Positions 34,441-46,081 are shown, numbered from the stretch's first letter. The stretch is 55,631 nucleotides of DNA from Lingula anatina (GCF_001039355.2 NW_019774036.1:512330-567960), one strand, 5' to 3'. Numbers and translations are program-made. The notes: a model not told the origin generated them from the letters alone.

Positions 34441-36000
34441 GGAAAAAGAAGAATATAACTGAAAAAACTGAAAATAACATAGAAAACGCTGGCAAATTCC
34501 ATGACATAAAATAGTTAAACGTTAATAATTTTGTCAAATCTTGTCCAATATTTCTGAAATTTGTACAAATGATGCTTAAGAACAATAAAAATATGTAATT
34601 AGATGATCTGATGACTGTATCTAATGAAAAGTGTTTTTTGGGACAACATATTTGGGACAACTGAAATTTACATTGAAAAGACTGGCAAATCCAAGGACTT
34701 CAAATAGTTAAATGTTAATTATTTTGTCAAATCTTGTNTTTAATGAAAAGTGCTTTTTGGGACAATTAATATATTTGGGAAAACTGAAAATTACATTGAA
34801 AAGACATGCAAATCCCAGGCCTTAAAATAGTTAAATGTTAATAATTTTGTCAAATCTAGACCAAAATTTCTGAAATTTGTACAAATGATGCTTAACAACA
34901 ATAAAAATCTGTGATAAGCTGATCAGTTGTCTGTATCAAATGAAAAGTGTTTTTAAGACAATATATTTGGGAGAACTAAAAAAATTACATTGAAAAGACT
35001 GGGAAATCTCAGGATTTACAATAGTTAAACGTTAATAATTCTGTCAAATCTTGTGCAATGTTTCTGAAATTTGTACAAATGATGCTTAACAACAATAAAA
35101 ATCTGGGATAACCTGATCAGTTGACTGTATCTACTGAAAAGTATTTTTAAGACAAGATATTTGGGAAAACTAAAAATTACATTGAATAGACTGGGAAATC
35201 ACAGGACTTTGAATAGTTAAATGTTAATAATTTTGTCAAATCTTGTCCAACATTTCTGAAATCTGTACACATGATGCTTAACAACAATAAAAATCTGTGA
35301 TAAGCTGATCAGTTGTCTGTGTCTTTTTTTAAGTGTCAAGTTTATGGGAAATTCATCATCACAAGAGGGAGAATTAACTAAAACAAATATTTCAATATTG
35401 CAACATATTATTTACTCTGAAAGAAAACAGCACATGTGATTGAGGTTGTTGATGTTTTGAGGTTGTTTGTGTAGGAGTTGCAAATTACCTATAACTGTCA
35501 TCTGGAAAACAGTATATACCTATACAAGACTCTTTTCTACCAATGCCAGATGCAGATTACTCCTTACAATGGGTTTCTGGAAGGGGTTGTTGTTATCACA
35601 ATATTTGACAATGTCCTAAATCTTGCCAAATATCATGTATTGTACACATGGATAAGACATAGTGCTGCTCTTGGTGCTGTCTTTCACTGCCTGATTTTTC
35701 ATGGTAAGGGTACTCTGGAAAAAGAACAATATAACTGAAAGAACTGAAAATTACATTGAAAAGACTGGCAAATTCAATGACTTAAAATAGTTAAACATTA
35801 ATAACAATAACAATAAAAATCTTTGATAAGCTGATCAGTTGACTGCATCTAATGAAAAGTGTTTTTAAGGACAACATATTTGGGAAAACTAAAAACTACA
35901 TCGAATGGCAAATCGCAGGCCTTAAAATAGTTAAACATTAATAATTTTGTGAAATCACCTCCAATGTTTCTGAAATGATGCTTAACGACAATAAAAATCT
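34441..36000. repeat. ~192-bp tandem repeat array, right block
   Basis: About seven diverged units of the sequence seen at 23310-23790, including one broken at the N at 34738. It contains a third copy of the exon-like unit and of the intact transposon target site at 35640-35660. A higher-order unit is visible, comprising several 192-bp units plus a ~250-bp segment (35440-35716). Confidence 0.9.
35650..35714 (-). other. Exon-like unit, copy 3
   Basis: Same acceptor and open sequence as at 23195-23299 (STLTMKNQAVKDSTKSSTMS). This copy has no transposon and provides the empty-site reference for the insertion. The product is unknown. Confidence 0.35.
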
Positions 36001-36028
36001 TCGTTTACAATGGGTTTCTGGGTTAAAT

Positions 36029-36085
36029 GGAAATGGAGAAAAAGGAAGACCTGAAACAGCATGGATAGACAACATTAAAGATTGA
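36029..36085 (+). pseudogene. LINE ORF2 tail scrap
   Basis: Reads GRPETAWIDNIKD and stop, matching the 'GRP...W.dNI..w' signature near the C-terminus of some LINE ORF2 proteins. Only 19 codons are left. Confidence 0.45.
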
Positions 36086-36148
36086 ACCAATCAAAAATAC
36101 AGATAAAGCAGATAATTTTTAGTGTCTTAAAACTGTTTTTTTTTTCAG

Positions 36149-36297
36149 TTTCTTTGACAAAGCAACAAAATGCCCAAGGAATATACATAAAAAGTCTTAC
36201 ATCAGTAGCAGCACAAATTCACCTAAATATCAGGTATTACATTGAAAAAGACGAAAAACTTGCTGAAAGGCTGTTAAAATCCAGAAAAACAATGTGA
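36149..36297 (+). other. Candidate terminal exon, unknown
   Basis: After a strong acceptor (T-run then CAG, 36146-36148) the frame reads SLTKQQNAQGIYIKSLTSVA and then YYIEKDEKLAERLLKSRKTM to a TGA at 36295-36297. The charged helical ending looks coding. No family or upstream exon is recognised. Confidence 0.25.
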
Positions 36298-36358
36298 TCT
36301 GTGAAGGAACATTTAATATATGAAATGCATGCTCTTATATAACCATATTGAAAATTAT

Positions 36359-36857
36359 TCTGGAGTCATCATGTTCCATTGTGGCAGTATAGTCCTGTGT
36401 CCTCCAGTGCAGTGTAGTAGTCTAAAGTCATTGTGTTCCATTGTGGCAGTATAGTCTTGTGTCTCCTAGTACAGTGTAGTAGTCTGGAGTCATTGTGTTC
36501 CATTGTGGCAGTATAGTCCTGTGTCCTCCAGTGCAGTGTAGTAGTCTAAAGTCATTGTGTTCCATTGTGGCAGTATAGTCTTGTGTCTCCTAGTACAGTG
36601 TAGTAGTCTGGAGTCACTGTGTTGCAATGTGGCAGTATAGTCCTGTGCCTCCTAGTACAGTGTAGTAATCGAGAGTCATTGTGTTCCATTGTGGCAGTAT
36701 AGTCTTGGGCCTCTTAGTACAGTGTAGTAGTCTGGAGTCACTGTGTTACATTGTGGCAGTATAGTCCTGTCCCCTCTAGTAGAGTGTAGTAGTCAGGATT
36801 CATTGTGTTAAATTGCAGCAGTATAGTCCTGTGTCTCCTAGTACAGTGTAGTAGTTA
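36359..36857. repeat. 62-bp minisatellite, about 8 copies
   Basis: The unit contains GTGTTCCATTGTGGCAGTAT, AGTCCTGTG and CTAGTACAGTGTAGTAGTCT. Alternating units share variants (CCTCCAGTGCAG versus CTCCTAGTACAG), implying expansion by a dimer. Further copies lie at 37585-37776. Confidence 0.95.
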
Positions 36858-37584
36858 TAATAAAGTGACTATAGTAGCCGGTGGTTTAAGAGACCATGTG
36901 CTCTTTATTTCATTTATACTAACTATAGTGTTAAACTGATGACATAAGATCTACATTATAAGATATAATACACACAAACACTACTACACTACATCCTTTC
37001 CCACCTTGAATTACTTTTACCTGGGGTTGAAAAGTAAATTGAAAATAATAATTATACACGTGCAGTGTCTGACAGTCTCTCACAAAAGTCTCTTCGTGAT
37101 TTACATGTCTTTGAAAATGTAAAACATAAGCAGTCACTGATCCATTGGTTACTGATTCTTGAATAAAATCACTTAAACTGTAGCACTGTGTTATTGTCTT
37201 TTTGTCTCTCAATTTTTTTTTTAATACAAACTTGAAACTTTAAATGTTGTTCTTACAAATTAATGTCTCTAAAAACAAATGATTAAAGTCCTTTACTGTA
37301 TTTTGAGATCTTAGTGTTCACTGTCACAGTTTGAATTACTTTGAGAAGGAAATAAAAATTAAGTCCTACAAGACAGGAGAGGTTGCCAGTACATCACTCT
37401 CTAAGCCAAGTCTTAACCACTTGATAGCTAACTAAACACTTTTATAACAGAAAATCCTTGAATCATTCAGGGATTTTCCTGCTCTTTGAGATCTCCTTAA
37501 ATCTAGTGATTTTGGCTGTTTTTTGCACTGAGAACTGTGCATTTTGTTCACTGGCTTAAATATCTGATTTCACGTTCTCTACGC
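36858..37584 (-). mobile_element. Possible LTR fragment splitting the minisatellite
   Basis: This 0.73-kb segment separates two blocks of the same minisatellite. On the minus strand it has a purine tract (AAGGTGGGAAAGGA, complement of about 36996-37009) followed by TGTAGTG and later AATAAAG, the order expected for polypurine tract, LTR start and poly(A) signal. No second LTR or coding sequence was found. Confidence 0.3.
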
Positions 37585-37776
37585 AGGCAGTATAGTCCTG
37601 TCCCTCTTAGTACAGTGTAGTAGTCTGGAGTCATTGTGTTCCATTGTGGCAGTATAGTCCTCTGCCTCCTAGTACAGTGTCTGGAGTCATTGTGTTCCAT
37701 TGTGGCAGTATAGTCCTCTGCCTCCTAGTACAGTGTAGTAGTCTGGAGTCATTGTGTTCCATTGTGGCAGTATAGT
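37585..37776. repeat. 62-bp minisatellite, second block
   Basis: About three units, one shortened (37678-37686), of the same repeat as 36359-36857. A remnant (CAGTGTAG.CTGGAGTC) follows the N at 38162. Confidence 0.93.
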
Positions 37777-38161
37777 TGTGGAATCCTGCACTAACTCCAC
37801 ATTGTGTATTCAGAGTTAATCAACGTATTATTATATAATTTGCATCTGTCCTGCATACATAAATATTATTTTCGGTAGAGGCCCATAGGTAGGCCTATTC
37901 CTTAGGCAGATGCATATCACCTGTTAATATTGCACAACAATTAGTATGTAAATAAGTAGCAGCCACATGTACACGCATGTAAATAAGTAGCAGCCACATG
38001 TACACATAGATTCCCTGTAGATAATCTGTATATAACTTGAAGCTTGTCCATAATAAAGACACTTTTGATCTGAGACTGAAGATGTGAGGTTGTTCTGTTA
38101 TGCTTCTCTGTGCACGTAAAGTGAAAGACTGAGTCGAATCTGGAGTCATGTCGGAGCCCAT
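37777..38161 (+). mobile_element. LTR-like insertion (possible solo LTR)
   Basis: Starts TGTGGAATCC directly inside a minisatellite unit. It contains two 33-bp direct repeats (TGTAAATAAGTAGCAGCCAC at 37948 and 37979), a TATA-like CTGTATATAACTTG (38026) and an AATAAAGACAC poly(A)-type signal (38051), in LTR order. It is followed by a GGAGTCATGTCGGAGCCCA segment that could be a primer-binding site. The right border is obscured by the N at 38162. Confidence 0.4.
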
Positions 38162-38394
38162 NCAGTGTAGCCTGGAGTCAGATGATGGACTGGAAAAGAC
38201 AAAAAATGTCAGTGATCTGAGGCTTTTTTCTTAAGATCCAGAATCTTAGAGTAATTTTAGTAAGTTTCCTACATGTGTACATCATATAAAAAACTTACAA
38301 AATAACGCGTTGTTGTAAGTCAAGGCTGAGGAGGAAAAAGGTCTACTTATAAATCAGATACAACATCAGTTCTCCAGTTAATTATCTTACCTTC

Positions 38395-38600
38395 ATAAGC
38401 CATTGCAAAACTACAGATGAAAAGGGAATGGCAAAACTTAAAGTAGATGACGGTGTGTAATCTTGTCAGTTCTCCAAAAGCACTTTTAATCTGCACGTCA
38501 ACATTCTGTAGCAATTGTAAAATTTTTACAAGCACATTGCATCGTGATGTGAACGGTGAACAACTGACACAGTAGATACCATATGTGTCCTTCACTTCAG
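38395..38600 (-). other. Candidate exon upstream of CBM20 copy A
   Basis: On the minus strand an open segment (DTYGIYCVSCSPFTSRCNVL, then VDVQIKSAFGELTRLHTVIY) ends at a donor-like GAAG/GTAAGATA near 38393. No domain is recognised. It is weakly supported. Confidence 0.2.
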
Positions 38601-40017
38601 ATGTCTCATCCTGAACTCACGGATTAAGTTTGCCGAAAGAATCTATAACAGAACCATCTTAGAAAAGTGTCCTGGTGGAAGATGACACTTAGTGTACATA
38701 ACATTTGATGAAAATTTTCGGCATCACCTTTTGCCTGATACGCCATATAAACATTGTTTAGTATAGATGGCGCTGTGCAATAGGTGAGACTTTGGATTTG
38801 TAATGGCCTGCGGCCAGTATCAGCAACAGGTTCACCGCCTGCTTTCTAAGAAACTCGTGGAAGGAGGGAGAGGGTTCTGGCACTGCAATAGATATTATCA
38901 GGATCCAGGCTCTGTGATATATATTGTGATATATTGTTTATTTGCATTTAGTAGAAAGCCTCAACGTCGAGAGCTTCAACGAAGCGTCAATCTGATTGGT
39001 TTAAAGTTAAGGATACAATCCAATGAAATTTCTTTATACAATAATTATTCTTATTTATTGTTTTGTAAACAAAGCAAAGAGAAAATGTCTACACAGTCGC
39101 TGGTAGATCTAAGTTTTGTTTTTTATACCAAACTTAAACTCTGTATCAAGTTCAAAGTAAACCCACATAGCGCCTTTTTTACAGTGTTGTCTATGAATGA
39201 TGTTTTCATGATTAATTAATAAATATTCTAAATAAAATTCTTGAAAATTTCCTGTCGCACAAGGTGCAAATGTTTTTTTGTTTTTTTTTTTTTTTTACAA
39301 TAACTGTCAAATGAAGATACAGAAATCTAGGATTTGTATCTTGTATAAATAAGATTTCATTTATTTAATATACTAATTGCAGATGACAGCTGATATGGAG
39401 ATTGAAATAAACAAAAAAGAACAGTGTGCTCGTAAGTTGTGTGTGTTTGACTGTATATGTTTTTGATAAATGGTCTGGAAATTCATTACAATGGGCCTAA
39501 AACAACTAATTAATTTCTTTGTAATATGAAATTAAGGTATCACATACTTTATTTACATTAATTAAGTGGTAAATTTGAAAGTCTGTAGTGAAAATATCAA
39601 AAAGATATATTGATTGGATTTCTTTCTATTTTACTTTTTATTTTGAACAGCCAAAGCCACTGTCAGACTAATTTTGAGAGAAAACCTGTTGAAAGCAAAA
39701 GTGGTGGGCAGGGGAACTGCCCTTGGAGGCTGGGACACCCAGTGTGGCCTTAACATGCCAAGGACCACCAACATGGGTGTCCCGTCTCTAAGGGCAGAGT
39801 TTCTCCTGCCAAAGGGCTAAAAAATGGAATGGAAATTCATTTAGCCACAAAATGTAAGTATTATATCTTTTTACAAAAGTAATAATCTAAGTTAAAATTT
39901 ATATTCTTTGAAATTGAAACAGAAAATTTAAAGTCTGGCATGTTTAAGTATTTGATTTATTAGTAATTGTACATATTTATAAAATTATATTATCATTTTA
40001 TACATTAACATATTATC

Positions 40018-40019
<2 letters not shown>

Positions 40020-40059
<40 letters not shown>

Positions 40060-40060
40060 T
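40020..40060. repeat. (TTTA)n microsatellite in intron 2 of copy A
   Basis: About ten TTTA units just before exon 3. A shorter run occupies the same place in copy B (44420-44449), and TTTG/TTCA runs do in copy C (49095-49180). Confidence 0.95.
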
Positions 40061-41222
40061 CAATAATTCAGCCTTACCACCCTGGGTCTGGCTGGAGCCT
40101 GAACCCTTTAGGAACAGGTGCCTCCAGGTGACCACCAAGGACAGCATGGAAGTGACCTGTACTTGGGGAGAACTGGACATGGAAATAAAAGGTGCTTGAT
40201 CTTATAATTCTATTTGATATAACCAATGGAAATAAAAGGTGAAAAAACTTTTAATTTTGTCATGTATAATGTATGGTAAAACAGATTACTTGATCTTTTA
40301 ATCCTATGAAATATAACCTGTGAATAGAAATGATGAAATGGTCCTTTAATTCTGTCAAATACATTTTAGACTATACTTTTATCTATATCATAATTTGTGA
40401 ATGGCAAATAAATGTGACATCTTTTTCCAGAGTTGAACTACATGTACGAGCCTGAAGTCTACACCAGTGGTAAGTGAATTGCATTATATAATTGTATTGC
40501 TCTATTCAAGACAATAATTTAGGAGATTTAGGAATCAACTTGGTGCATTTTTTAATATACTAGCAAGGATTTAGGGCCTGTTGACAATGAATTTGAAGAC
40601 CTAGCTAATATGTACGAACTCCATGGAAACTCTCGCTGAATACAATCAAATTAACACACTAACACCCCCCTTTTGTCTCCAACATCCAGAATCACCAGGT
40701 TTACTATATTTTACTCAATGCCATGATGTATTTGATGTGTTAAGTTTAGACAAAACAAATACATGTATTGTGTTTCCTTAGATTTCAATTCAATTCTCAT
40801 GTTTCAGCTGATACCAACAGAGTAACAATTGTAAAGAATCCTAACACTAAAGAGATAGATAAGACTTGAATCTCAGTAAAATAATTATGACTTTCATATA
40901 CACATAAAACACATGTGCACACACACATACACACACATTACCACATACACACACACACACATGTACATGCACACTATGTTGCACAGTATGTCTGGCCTTT
41001 GACAGTCGTAAGAAGATACTTTATCTTTAGAAAAATTAATGCTCTTGCTGTGTAATTATTGAACACACTTGGTATTCCTTAAAATTCAATTCTGTTCTTT
41101 CAGGTGATACCAAAGAAGAGAACAATGTAGCAATTGTTAAGACCCTAAGTATTGAGGAGCTAGGTAAGGCTGGAATCTCAGTAAAGTAATTGTGAATTTT
41201 GATATACTTATGACAACTGCAT

Positions 41223-41266
41223 GCACACACACACACACACACATACACACACACACACACACACTT
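41223..41266. repeat. (CA)n microsatellite
   Basis: CA-rich run in intron 5 of copy A. Similar runs lie at 40918-40962 and 41852-41881. Minus-strand frames through it are low-complexity artefacts. Confidence 0.95.
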
Positions 41267-41849
41267 ATACACACCACAATCATGTTGCTCAAACAAAGTC
41301 TGGTCTTTAGCATACTTAAGAAGATAATTTTTAAAATCAATGAAATCTTTGAACGTTCTTAACAAATTGTAATGCTGAATCCTATTTGAACATGCACAGA
41401 TATAGAATGTTAAAATTTTATTTGATATCATTTTTTCTTCAGCTGATATCAAAGACACAGAGAGTGTGTCAGATGCTGAGGGCATCAAAGAAAAAGGTAA
41501 GACTGTAAGGGCAATTTAACAGGAATTCATTTAACACACTTAAAAAATGTAAACACACAGATGGACTTTAGGGTGGAGACTCTTATGCACAAACACTGAG
41601 TTAAAATTCACTGTTCAGTTATCTACGTCTTTCAATGTATCTTTGACTATGTTCAGTAATGTGTTTAATCTTTGTTGTGCACATGTATGGGATGTTTAAT
41701 TTGTTTTCCTGTCTTTCTTCAGTCAATATCAAAGACACAACAACTGTGACAGAGGACGTGAAGGAGATAGGTAAGATATCAGGGTCAATAGAATAGGGAT
41801 TTATTTATTACACTGATGGAATGTGATTGTGCATGCAACTTGCAAGCAT

Positions 41850-41884
<35 letters not shown>

Positions 41885-42487
41885 GTATTGATGTGTATGG
41901 CCTTTTTACAAGTACTGTTTTAATTGTCTAATTTATTTTATTTTTAATAATTGTAAAAGATTTTCAGTACAGTTGCATGTATTAAATAATATGGTGCAAT
42001 GACTACATATTGAAGGTTATATATTATTGCATATTAGTTAGGTAATATTGTGTCATATATTTCAGTTCCCAAGGACAGACCCCCATCTAGGTGGAGAAGA
42101 TTTTTAAGTCTCTTCACGTCTTGCTTCAGACGAAGATCAAGAACATAAATAGTTATTATTATTATTGTTGTTGTTATTTTTGTTGTTGTTATTGAATAAA
42201 TCTAATCACTCTCGATATTTAGAAATTTGACAGCATTTTAAAAAAGAACAGATTCATTATACAGTCACAAGGAAGTTCTTTTGTTTGTTTCCTTGTTTTG
42301 ATGGCATCATAACTAAGTAAACTTTCAGTTTTTAAGAGGTACTCTTATGTCAAACAGCTGGTAAAACCTGTACAGTAATTATATGATAGCAGCCGGAAGC
42401 TGCTGGTCAGAGAGTTACTGTCAACATTTTAAGATAATACATTTTAACTGAATTATATTTTAATATTTTCATCTTCTCATTTTTCAG

Positions 42488-42568
42488 GGTCATCATTGCA
42501 GAACTACTATTGCTTCTGTAGCAGCCAGTTAAAAACTTCAAATGTTATTCTCTTAATTTTACAATAAA
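42488..42568 (+). other. Alternative last exon or 3'-UTR exon of copy A
   Basis: A strong acceptor (TTTTTCAG, ending 42487) precedes sequence conserved in copies B (44623) and C (51232). Read in phase 1 from exon 7 it gives 25-26 codons (GSSLQNYYCFCSSQLKTS...) ending at TAA 42565-42567 inside the poly(A) signal. It could be an alternative C-terminus or a spliced 3' UTR. Confidence 0.35.
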
Positions 42569-42927
42569 ATATTTTATTTTGTGTAATTAAATGCATTTTG
42601 TTTTTACTTTCTTTTCTTAATTGAGGGTAGCATTGGGGAGGGGTGATCACAGTTGACGGGAAATAAAGTCAATTAAAAAATCACAGTATGCAAAACTTAA
42701 TGCATATCTCACTGACAATGCTGTTGAAAATCATGAAAATCATGAATCGCCAGGTATAATACTTCGTTTCAGGAAGGGCAAAGAATAAAAAGTTGCATTT
42801 ACGAGTCACAGGAATGAGGTGCTTCACAGATCATGCTAAAAAATATGGACATTTCATGCATCTCAGGGAAATAAATTAGTGGCTTTCAAGGGTAACAAAA
42901 ATACCCAGTGGGAATCTTTCAATTAGA

Positions 42928-43736
42928 NNNNNNNNNNNNNNNNNNNNNNNNNNNNNNNNNNNNNNNNNNNNNNNNNNNNNNNNNNNNNNNNNNNNNNNNN
43001 NNNNNNNNNNNNNNNNNNNNNNNNNNNNNNNNNNNNNNNNNNNNNNNNNNNNNNNNNNNNNNNNNNNNNNNNNNNNNNNNNNNNNNNNNNNNNNNNNNNN
43101 NNNNNNNNNNNNNNNNNNNNNNNNNNNNNNNNNNNNNNNNNNNNNNNNNNNNNNNNNNNNNNNNNNNNNNNNNNNNNNNNNNNNNNNNNNNNNNNNNNNN
43201 NNNNNNNNNNNNNNNNNNNNNNNNNNNNNNNNNNNNNNNNNNNNNNNNNNNNNNNNNNNNNNNNNNNNNNNNNNNNNNNNNNNNNNNNNNNNNNNNNNNN
43301 NNNNNNNNNNNNNNNNNNNNNNNNNNNNNNNNNNNNNNNNNNNNNNNNNNNNNNNNNNNNNNNNNNNNNNNNNNNNNNNNNNNNNNNNNNNNNNNNNNNN
43401 NNNNNNNNNNNNNNNNNNNNNNNNNNNNNNNNNNNNNNNNNNNNNNNNNNNNNNNNNNNNNNNNNNNNNNNNNNNNNNNNNNNNNNNNNNNNNNNNNNNN
43501 NNNNNNNNNNNNNNNNNNNNNNNNNNNNNNNNNNNNNNNNNNNNNNNNNNNNNNNNNNNNNNNNNNNNNNNNNNNNNNNNNNNNNNNNNNNNNNNNNNNN
43601 NNNNNNNNNNNNNNNNNNNNNNNNNNNNNNNNNNNNNNNNNNNNNNNNNNNNNNNNNNNNNNNNNNNNNNNNNNNNNNNNNNNNNNNNNNNNNNNNNNNN
43701 NNNNNNNNNNNNNNNNNNNNNNNNNNNNNNNNNNNN
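42928..43736. other. Assembly gap (809 N)
   Basis: Run of N directly before exon 2 of CBM20 copy B; exon 1 of B and the downstream flank of A are probably inside it. Frames called across it are meaningless. Confidence 0.99.
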
Positions 43737-43754
43737 ACTTTTTATTTTGAACAG

Positions 43755-44700
43755 CCAAAGCCACTGTCAGACTAATTTTGAGAGAAAACCTGTTGAAAGC
43801 AAAAGTGGTGGGCAGGGGAACTGCCCTTGGAGGCTGGGACACCCAGCGCGGCATTAACATGCCAAGGACAACCAGCATGGGTGTCCCGTCTCTAAGGGCA
43901 GAGTTTCTCCTGCCCAAGGGCTCTAAAATGGAATGGAAATTCATTAAGCCACAAAATGTAAGTATATTATACTTTTTTTTTTTTACAAAAGTAATGATCT
44001 CAGGTAAAAATGATTTTCTTTGAAATTGAAAAAGAAAATTTAAAGTCTGGCATATGCATACGCACGAAAATGCAGTAGTATCGAAGTAGCAAAGAAGCAT
44101 TAACGCAGTAGAGGTGTGGAGCATATTTGCAGTAGAAATGCAGTATAGCCTACTGCAATTCTACTTCAAAAATTACATAGGGTTGTACAGAGGAGGAGCA
44201 TTAATGCAGTAGATTAGCAGCATGATAGAAGCATGTTTCAAATATGCTAATTAGCTCCCACATCGAAGCAGATTTGAAGCATGTTTGCAGTATGATTGCA
44301 GTAGTCTACTGCGCTGGAGTATCTACTTCGTTTTTGTGCGGGATATGTTTAAGTATTTGATTTATTAGTAATTGTATATATATTTATAAAATTACATTTT
44401 ATACATTAAAATGTTATCAAGTTATTTATTTATTTATTTATTTATTTATCATTCATTCAGTTTTTAAGAGGTACACTATGTCAAACAGCTGGTAAAACCT
44501 GTACAGTAATTATATGATAGCAGCTGGGAGCTGCTGGTTGTAGAGTTACTGTCAGCATCTTTTTGTAGCTAAAACATTTTAACTGATTTATATTTTAATA
44601 TTTTCATCTTCTTATTTTTCAGGATCATTGCAGAACTACTATTGCCTCTGAAGCAGCCAGTTAAAAACTTCAAATGACATTCTCTTAATTTTACAATAAA
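43755..44700 (+). pseudogene. CBM20 gene copy B, truncated by deletion
   Basis: Exon 2 (43755-43957) is intact: TVRLILRENLLKAKVVGRGT, then WKFIKPQN. Intron 2 follows, but at its acceptor (TTCATTCAG, ending 44460) the sequence switches directly to the 3' UTR (TTTTTAAGAGG, equal to 42330 in A). Exons 3-8 are gone. Splicing at the retained acceptor would append about 18 residues (FLRGTLCQTAGKTCTVII) and stop, giving a half CBM20 domain unlikely to bind glycan. Intron 2 also holds a 291-bp insertion. Poly(A) signal at 44695-44700. Confidence 0.85.
44054..44344. mobile_element. 291-bp non-autonomous insertion rich in GCAGTA motifs
   Basis: Absent from the homologous intron of copy A (CTGGCATGTTTAAG at 39935), where the site is intact; here AT flanks both sides (44052-44053 and 44345-44346), giving a 2-bp target duplication. 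The ends are imperfectly inverted (..CGCACGAAAA.. versus ..TTTTTGTGCGGG..). The interior has about ten GCAGTA/TACTGC and GAAGCAT motifs in both orientations, like subterminal binding-site arrays. It is probably a MITE. Confidence 0.7.
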
Positions 44701-44897
44701 ATATTAATTTTGTGTTATCAAATGTGTTTTGTTTTACTTTCTTTTCTTAATTGAGGGTAGCATTGGGGAGAGGTGATCACAGTTGGCAGGAAATAAAGTC
44801 AATTAAAAAATCACAGTATGCAAAACTTAATGCATATCTCACTGACAATGCTGTTGAAAATCCTGAAAATCATGAATCACCAGGTATAATACTTTGT

Positions 44898-45029
44898 TTC
44901 ATGAAGGGCAAAGAATAAAAAGTTGCATTTACAAGTCACAGGAATGAGGTGCTTCACAGATCNTTTCATGAAGGGCAAAGAATAAAAAGTTGCATTTACA
45001 AGTCACAGGAATGAGGTGCTTCACAGATC
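44898..45029. repeat. ~65-bp exact duplication across a single N
   Basis: TTTCATGAAGGGCAAAGAAT... through GCTTCACAGATC occurs at 44898-44962 and again at 44964-45028, with N at 44963. Copies A and C have it once. It looks like overlapping contig ends placed side by side. Confidence 0.9.
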
Positions 45030-46081
45030 ATGCTAAAAAATATGGACATTTCATGTATCTCAGAAATAAATTAGTGGCTTTCAAGGGTAACAAATATATC
45101 CAGTGGGAATCTTTTAATTAAAAAGTTTTTAAAAACATAATATAATGATTCTTGTTTAAAGGTGTTTGAAATGTGGGTAAGAAGCCAGCACTTGACTTTT
45201 ATGTACAATAAATAAAATACGCCAACATTTGATTTCTGATTCAAATTTATCTCCAATTTCTAAATTAAATTCGTTTTTAAATGCCTTCTATTAAACTTAA
45301 GAAATGAACTATACATTGAACAAACATTTAACTATACTCAGTTACACACATAAACACTCATTCACATACCCTTCCAAATGGCTGAATTATTGATAACTAC
45401 ACTTTTGCTTTTATATTCAAGTATGTTCATGTGTAATTACAACAGATAAATAAGGTTATAATAAAACACAAATAATCAGTTACAAATACACAAAGGATCT
45501 CATCCATTTGACATGTATTTTCTTTATAATGTACATTGCATAACATTAAATATGACATAAAATTGTATAACATGAAAGACATAATGGAGAAAACAAAATG
45601 TATTATGTGGATCCCACCCATCCAGCAAGTTCTTTTTTTTTTTAATTTACACAGTAAAAAGTAAACTTCAGACTTTTAAATGTAGTTTATGATTTTTTTA
45701 AGTGAGATTTCTCTGATCCCAATTACTGCTGAGTTTTAAGTCACTTTGAGAATAAAAACATGTCTTAGTTCTACTGGTCAAGATTTGCATTAGATGAAGT
45801 ACATCAGATTTGTCCTTGCTGTCATGCTGATAGGAAGATATGCTCCTAGGCTTCTCTTCTGTTGATGAATCTGGAAATATGTTACAATATTTTTTCAGAA
45901 GATATCCATCGTTTTAATTCATCAATATGTTTCTAAATAAAGATTCTCATTACACTGAAAAAAAAATTTAATAAAAATAAACCCAACTGCGGGAATCATT
46001 TGTAAATAAGTAAGAAAACATGCATCTTTTTCATATTGCCCAATGCAAATCCTGATATATGCCTTTAACTGTTCTGATACA

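Larger units (their letters stand above)
39383..42148 (+). pseudogene. CBM20 protein gene copy A, inactivated
   Basis: Exons 39383-39431, 39651-39853, 40072-40191, 40431-40469, a duplicated exon at 40808-40858, 41104-41163, 41443-41496, 41723-41770 and 42066-42148, with GT..AG borders. Exon 2 is the first half of a CBM20 starch/glycogen-binding domain (KAKVVGRGTALGGWDTQ), exon 3 the second half (FRNRCLQVTTKDSMEVTCTW). Damage: TAA at 39818-39820 and TAG at 39842-39844 in exon 2, a 7-nt deletion in exon 3 that removes part of the W-E motif and shifts the frame, and an extra copy of exon 5 whose donor has mutated to ATAAGA. The last exon (RWRRFLSLFTSCFRRRSRT) is still open. Poly(A) signal at 42563-42568. 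Confidence 0.85.

Noticed and set aside
41036-41488. 150-codon minus-strand frame with Val/Cys repeats
   Set aside because: It runs antisense through a (CA)n microsatellite and two exons of CBM20 copy A.
42908-44124. Long open frames crossing the second gap
   Set aside because: They consist mostly of N; only the exon 2 portion at 43755-43957 is real coding sequence.
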